A stretch of DNA of 64,000 bases from a bacterium YEK0313 (GTDB lineage Bacteria; Pseudomonadota; Alphaproteobacteria; Rhizobiales; Phreatobacteraceae). Position 1 is the first letter of the stretch. Each line of letters begins with the position of its first letter. The notes below the pieces were generated by a model. It did not search any database. It was not told the origin of the DNA and saw only the letters and a list, made by a program, of their open reading frames with translations. The position numbers were made by a program, and so were the translations under genes. Shown here in pieces: positions 60,074-64,000 of this stretch. The stretch lies in the NCBI GenBank assembly GCA_000751295.2, contig CCMO02000001.1:1-64000 (forward strand), given 5' to 3'.

Positions 60074-62071
60074 TCAGCCGACTCGCGCCAGCGCCGCCTC
60101 GGCCACCGCCTCAGCGGTAATGCCGAAATGCCGGTAGAGTTCCTTGTACGGCGCCGACGCGCCGAAGCCGGTCATGCCGACGAAGATGCCGTCGGGGCCG
60201 ATCAGCGCGTCCCAGCCCTGGCGGACCGCGGCTTCGATCGCAATCTTGACCGGCGCCTCGCCGACGACCTTGGCGCGCGTCTCGGCCGGAAGGCTCATGA
60301 ACAGATCGAGCGAGGGCACCGAGACGACGCGCGCGCGCACGCCCTTTTCGGCCAGCAGCTTGCGGGCGCCGACGGCGATCTCGACCTCGGAGCCGGTCGC
60401 GAACAGCGTCACCTGGGCCTTGCCGCCTTCGGCGCCGAACAGTTCGTAGGCGCCCTCGGCACTGCGATTCGCCTTCACCTCGGTGCGCAGCTGCGGCAGG
60501 TTCTGGCGGGTGAGCGCCAGAACGGTCGGGCCGTCCGTGCGGTTCAAGGCGAGCTCCCAGCACTCGGCCACTTCGACCGCGTCGGCGGGACGGAACACCC
60601 GCATGTTGGGGATTGCCCTGAGCGCGGCGAGATGCTCGACCGGCTGATGGGTCGGGCCGTCCTCGCCGAGGCCGATGGAATCGTGGGTCATGACGTAGAC
60701 GACGCCGGTGCCCATGAGCGCGGCGAGCCTCATGGCGGGCCGCGCATAGTCGGTGAACACCAGGAAGGTCGCCCCGTTCGGCGCAAAGCCCCCATGCAGC
60801 GCGATGCCGTTCATGGCCGCGGCCATGCCGTGCTCGCGAATGCCGTAGTGGATGTAGCGGCCCTTGGGCGTCTTGGCCGAAAAGGCCACGGCCGACTTGG
60901 CCTTGGTGTTGTTCGAGCCGGTCAGGTCGGCCGAACCGGCCAGGAATTCCGGCATGGCCGGGACGATCGCCTCGATCGCGAGCTCGGACGACTTGCGCGT
61001 GGCGATGTTCTGCGGCTGGGCGATTAGCGCCTTCTTGTGGGCGGCCAGCGCCTTGGCGAGCTTGGCCGGCCGCTCGCCGCGGAGGCGGCGCTCGAGCTCG
61101 GAGCGCTTCTTGGCCGGCAGCGCCGCGATCCGCGCTTCCCACTCCCTGCGGGCCGCGACGCCGCGCCGCCCCACCTCGCGCCAGGCGGCGAGGATATCGG
61201 CGGGGACGCTGAACGGCTCGGGGCCGATGCCGAGCTTTTCCTTCGCCGCCTTCAGCTCGTCGGCGCCCAGCGGCTCGCCATGGGCCTTCGAGGTGCCCGC
61301 CTTCTTCGGCGCGCCGTAGCCGATGACCGTCTTGCAGGCGATCAGCGTCGGCTTGCTCGACTTCCTGGCGCGTTCGATCGCCGCGGCGATGGCATCCGGA
61401 TCGTGGCCGTCGATGCGTTCGGCACGCCAGCCGGCGGCCTGGAACCGTTTCACCTGGTCGACGCTGTCGGCGATCGACAGCGGGCCGTCGATGGAAATGT
61501 CGTTGTCGTCGAACAGCACGATCAGCTTGTTCAGCTTCCAATGCCCGGCCATGGCGATCGCTTCCTGCGACACGCCTTCCATGAGGTCGCCGTCGGAAGC
61601 GATCACATAGGTATAGTGGTCGACGGCCTTCTTGCCGAATTCGGCGGCCAGCATATTCTCGGCAAGCGCCATGCCGACCGAGGTCGCGATGCCCTGGCCA
61701 AGCGGGCCCGTGGTGGTTTCGACGCCGCGGGTGATGAAATTCTCCGGATGCCCCGGCGTCTTCGAGCCGAGCTGGCGGAACCGCTTGATCTCGTCGAGGG
61801 TCATTTCCGGCGCGCCGGTCAGGTAGAGCAGCGCATAGATCAGCATCGAGCCGTGGCCGGCCGAAAGCACGAAGCGGTCGCGGTCGGCCCAGCCGGGCTC
61901 GGCGGCGTCGAATTTCAGGAACCGGCTGAACAGCACCGTCGCGATGTCGGCCGTGCCCATGGGCATGCCGGGATGGCCCGACTTGGCTTGCTCGACGGCA
62001 TCCATGGCCAAGGCGCGGATCGCATTGGCCATGTGCCGGAGTTTGTCTCGCGACGCGATTTCAGACGGCAT
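60074..62071 (-). CDS. tkt: Transketolase
   Basis: A 665-residue thiamine diphosphate enzyme of the pentose phosphate and Calvin pathways. Visible motifs: SGHPGMPMGTADIATVLF at the N-terminus, the cofactor motif GDGLMEG-type ASDGDLMEGVSQEA with DDNDISIDG, the pyrimidine-domain segment YIHYGIREHGMAAAMNG with catalytic Glu, and MTHDSIGLGEDGPTHQPVEH. Length is normal. It heads the tkt-gap-pgk-fba run; no phosphoribulokinase or Rubisco is in the window, so a role in pentose phosphate metabolism is the safe reading. Confidence 0.96.
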   Translation of the reverse strand: MPSEIASRDKLRHMANAIRALAMDAVEQAKSGHPGMPMGTADIATVLFSRFLKFDAAEPGWADRDRFVLSAGHGSMLIYALLYLTGAPEMTLDEIKRFRQLGSKTPGHPENFITRGVETTTGPLGQGIATSVGMALAENMLAAEFGKKAVDHYTYVIASDGDLMEGVSQEAIAMAGHWKLNKLIVLFDDNDISIDGPLSIADSVDQVKRFQAAGWRAERIDGHDPDAIAAAIERARKSSKPTLIACKTVIGYGAPKKAGTSKAHGEPLGADELKAAKEKLGIGPEPFSVPADILAAWREVGRRGVAARREWEARIAALPAKKRSELERRLRGERPAKLAKALAAHKKALIAQPQNIATRKSSELAIEAIVPAMPEFLAGSADLTGSNNTKAKSAVAFSAKTPKGRYIHYGIREHGMAAAMNGIALHGGFAPNGATFLVFTDYARPAMRLAALMGTGVVYVMTHDSIGLGEDGPTHQPVEHLAALRAIPNMRVFRPADAVEVAECWELALNRTDGPTVLALTRQNLPQLRTEVKANRSAEGAYELFGAEGGKAQVTLFATGSEVEIAVGARKLLAEKGVRARVVSVPSLDLFMSLPAETRAKVVGEAPVKIAIEAAVRQGWDALIGPDGIFVGMTGFGASAPYKELYRHFGITAEAVAEAALARVG

Positions 62072-62132
62072 TGGATCACGGCTCCTCGCCCCGCGCCCGA
62101 CGATTTTGGCCCAACGGACGCGCGGCCGGTTG

Positions 62133-62163
62133 AAAAAGGCCCCGAAAGATCACCATTTCGGGG
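62133..62163 (-). terminator. Terminator-like hairpin upstream of tkt
   Basis: On the minus strand CCCCGAAA and TTTCGGGG form a perfect 8-bp stem with an 8-base loop, followed by CCTTTTTC. It may end transcription from the Bug gene at 62279-63265, or act as an attenuator if the promoter at 62175-62202 is real. Confidence 0.65.
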
Positions 62164-62174
62164 GGCAGGCGCGT

Positions 62175-62202
62175 GTCCTAGCAGCGGTGCGCCTTGAGTC
62201 AA
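62175..62202 (-). promoter_or_regulatory. Possible tkt promoter
   Basis: On the minus strand TTGACT (62202-62197) and TAGGAC (62180-62175) are separated by 16 bases. Transcription would start near 62168, about 97 bases before tkt and just ahead of the terminator-like hairpin. The -10 match is partial. Confidence 0.4.
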
Positions 62203-62278
62203 TGCCCTGCGTCAGGACAGTGCCACGCGTTTCGGCGCGTTCGGCTGCTTTCCGGGCCGAATGGCCGCAAAAAGCCGT

Positions 62279-63265
62279 TCAACCACCCTCCACACGGCCG
62301 ATTTTCTTCACAGCCGCGATCAGCCGCGCCGAATCGGCGGCGACGAACCGGGCGAAATCCGGCGCGTCGAGATAGGCGGGCGGACTGCCGGCCTTGTCGA
62401 ACACGGCCCGGACGGCGGGATCGGCCATGGTCTGGCGCATCGCCTCGCGCAGCCGCGCGAGCACCTCCGGCGGCACGCCGGCCGGCGCGAACAGGCCGGC
62501 CCAGATATAGAACTCGACATCGGCATAACCGAGTTCCTTGAAGGTCGGCGTATCCGGGAAGCTTGGCACCCGCTCGGCGCCGAAATTGGCGAGCACGCGC
62601 ACCGTGCCGGCCTCGACCTGCGGCTTCAGCACGCCGGGCGCCGAGGCGAGCGCATGGATGTTGCCGGAGATCAGATCGGTCAGGGCTGGCCCCGCGCCGC
62701 GATAGGGAATGTGGTTCAGCCGGATGCCGGCATTGGTCGTGAACATTTCCATCGAGACGTGCAGCGTGCCGTAGGGGCCCGAGGATCCATAGGGGATCAG
62801 GCCCGGACGCGCCTTGGCATCCGCGACCAGTTCGGCGACGTCGCGCCAGGGCGCCTTGGCATGGACCGCCAGCACGGTCGGATCGGCCAGCACCCGGGCG
62901 ACCGGCACGAGCTGATCCACCTCATATTGCACCGGCCGGCCCATCAGCCGGTCCGCCTCGGGCAGGACCGCGAGCGACGACAGGGTCATCAGCAGGGTGT
63001 GACCGTCGGGCTGCGCGCGCACCACCGCCGTATTGCCGATCGCTCCGCCGGCCCCGCCCCGGTTGTCGACGACAACCGGCCGGCCGAGGATGCGCTCGAG
63101 CGACTGGGCGACCGGGCGGGCGGCCAGATCGCCCTGCCCGCCCGGCGGAAACGGCACGACCATGCGGACGGTCTGCGATGGCCAGTCGGCCTGCGCACGG
63201 GCCGCTCCGGCCCTGGCAAACAGCGGAAAACCGGCCAAGCCGGCCATGACGTGACGGCGATCCAT
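62279..63265 (-). CDS. Bug/TctC-family periplasmic solute receptor
   Basis: A 328-residue receptor of the tripartite tricarboxylate transporter family with the signal MDRRHVMAGLAGFPLFARAG and opening WPSQTVRMVVPFPPGGQGDL. The ligand loop YGSSGPYGTLHVSMEMF is present. ATG at 63265 follows GGGGGA. It starts 35 bases after the stop of an FAA-hydrolase-family gene, and the pair probably serves uptake and cleavage of the same acid. No membrane subunits are nearby. Confidence 0.9.
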   Translation of the reverse strand: MDRRHVMAGLAGFPLFARAGAARAQADWPSQTVRMVVPFPPGGQGDLAARPVAQSLERILGRPVVVDNRGGAGGAIGNTAVVRAQPDGHTLLMTLSSLAVLPEADRLMGRPVQYEVDQLVPVARVLADPTVLAVHAKAPWRDVAELVADAKARPGLIPYGSSGPYGTLHVSMEMFTTNAGIRLNHIPYRGAGPALTDLISGNIHALASAPGVLKPQVEAGTVRVLANFGAERVPSFPDTPTFKELGYADVEFYIWAGLFAPAGVPPEVLARLREAMRQTMADPAVRAVFDKAGSPPAYLDAPDFARFVAADSARLIAAVKKIGRVEGG

Positions 63266-63300
63266 CAGGTCCCCCAACCCGTTGACGCGATCCGGCGGCC

Positions 63301-64000
63301 TCAGGCCACCGGGTTCTCCAGCCGGCCGATGCCGGCGATCTCGATGGCGACCACATCGCCGGCGGCGAGATATTTCGGCGGCGAGAAGCCAATGCCGACG
63401 CCAACCGGCGTACCGGTGGCGATCACGTCGCCAGGCTCGAGCGCGATCACCGACGAGATCGTTTCGATCAGCGTCGGAATGTCGAAGATGAGGTCGGCCA
63501 CCACCGCGTCCTGGCGCAGTTCGCCATTGACCCAGGTCTTCAGCGTCATGCCGGCGGGATCAGCCACCGCGTCCGCGGTCAGAATCACCGGGCCCATCGG
63601 ACAGAACGTGTCGATGCCCTTGCCGATCAGCCACTGCCGGTGCTTCTGCTGCAGCGTCCGCGCGGTGACGTCGTTGACGATCGTATAGCCGAAGACATGC
63701 TTCATCGCCTCAGCCTTGGCGATGCCCCGGCCGCCGGCGCCGATGACGACCGCGAGCTCGCCTTCGTAATCGACCGAAGCGGTCGGATCGAGCGACCCGA
63801 GAATGGTCTCGTCAGGCCCGATGACGGCACTGGGCGGCTTGGAAAACACGACAGGCGCCTCGGGCACGATTTCCTTGGCCGTCGAGTCGAAGCCGCTGCG
63901 GGCGAATTCCTTGGCGTGCTCGTGATAGTTCTTGCCGACGCAGAAGATATTGCGGCCCGGGCGCGGGATGGGCGCCAGCAGACGCACCGTCTCGCGCGCC
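63301..64000 (-). CDS. Fumarylacetoacetate hydrolase family protein (5' end outside window)
   Basis: At least 233 residues of an FAA-hydrolase-type enzyme; the frame is still open at the window edge (ARETVRLLAPIPRPGRNIFC), so the N-terminal 40-60 residues are missing. The core carries the metal-binding glutamates in DYEGELAVVIG, the segment HVFGYTIVNDVTARTLQQ, and ATGTPVGVGIGFSPPKYLAA. Members hydrolyse C-C bonds or decarboxylate/isomerise oxo acids in aromatic or sugar-acid breakdown. A GTG at 63987 could be mistaken for the start. It precedes the Bug receptor gene by 35 bases. Confidence 0.88.
   Translation of the reverse strand, partial: ARETVRLLAPIPRPGRNIFCVGKNYHEHAKEFARSGFDSTAKEIVPEAPVVFSKPPSAVIGPDETILGSLDPTASVDYEGELAVVIGAGGRGIAKAEAMKHVFGYTIVNDVTARTLQQKHRQWLIGKGIDTFCPMGPVILTADAVADPAGMTLKTWVNGELRQDAVVADLIFDIPTLIETISSVIALEPGDVIATGTPVGVGIGFSPPKYLAAGDVVAIEIAGIGRLENPVA

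Overview
The window is very GC-rich, gene-dense chromosomal DNA, most likely from an alphaproteobacterium of the order Hyphomicrobiales (Rhizobiales). Support for this: a type A RNase P RNA of the alphaproteobacterial kind, a TakP-type TRAP system, many Bug/TctC solute receptors, a DivJ/PleC-like kinase, and a tkt-gap-pgk-fba-thiE-Sel1-suhB array typical of the group. A genus cannot be fixed by reading alone. There is no phage, transposase, CRISPR array, rRNA or tRNA that I can see; this is core plus ordinary accessory metabolism.

Layout. 1-5231 (minus): a tight acyl-CoA catabolic operon with an enoyl-CoA hydratase-like protein, an ADP-forming acyl-CoA synthetase, a Bug receptor and two acyl-CoA dehydrogenases (the last cut by the window). 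5.4-9.2 kb: a second Bug receptor, an isochorismatase-like hydrolase divergent from an Lrp/AsnC regulator, and an unknown Ala/Pro-rich protein overlapping a DUF971 gene. 9.4-15.5 kb: moaA, a small membrane protein with a domain usually found in larger regulators, a covalent-flavin amine oxidase with an EamA exporter, nhaA, and an orphan TagO/VasI-like secreted protein. 15.9-20.5 kb: a TRAP transporter (small and large permease, then the receptor on the other strand) interrupted by a patatin-like lipoprotein. 20.8-27 kb: a beta-hydroxyacid dehydrogenase, a caspase-fold protein that has lost both catalytic residues, a uracil-DNA-glycosylase-like protein, a GST and a membrane histidine kinase. 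27-32.6 kb: an anchored nuclease, malonyl-CoA synthetase, pcaB, a small protein, rnpB, trhO and slyX. 32.6-39.3 kb: a Gre factor, a MocR regulator with palindromic upstream sites, DUF983, a TDT/SLAC1 channel, a lytic transglycosylase that needs a frameshift, an M20 peptidase and an AhpD-like protein. 39.4-45.8 kb: a complete branched-chain amino acid-type ABC operon (livKHMGF) with an AhpD-fold gene embedded in it, divergent from a LysR gene. 46-52.5 kb: a DegP-type protease, serB and miaA (overlapping divergent starts), a diguanylate cyclase, a Cys-rich YkgJ-like protein and an inositol monophosphatase. 52.6-62.1 kb: a frameshifted Sel1 protein, thiE, an opposite-strand secreted protein of unknown function, then fba, pgk, gap and tkt with hairpins in several gaps. 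62.3-64 kb: a third Bug receptor with an FAA-hydrolase-family enzyme (cut by the window).

How it works together. The dominant theme is uptake and breakdown of organic acids, amino acids and acyl-CoAs: three Bug receptors without local membrane partners, one TRAP system and one ABC system feed acyl-CoA, malonate, protocatechuate-branch and FAA-hydrolase enzymes, while the tkt/gap/pgk/fba block handles central sugar phosphates. The observations most worth a second look are the catalytically dead caspase homologue, the hydratase homologue lacking both glutamates, two secreted proteins whose signal peptide and body lie in different frames, and the stand-alone membrane form of a regulator domain. 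I did not find a clear multi-gene system that I would call new.
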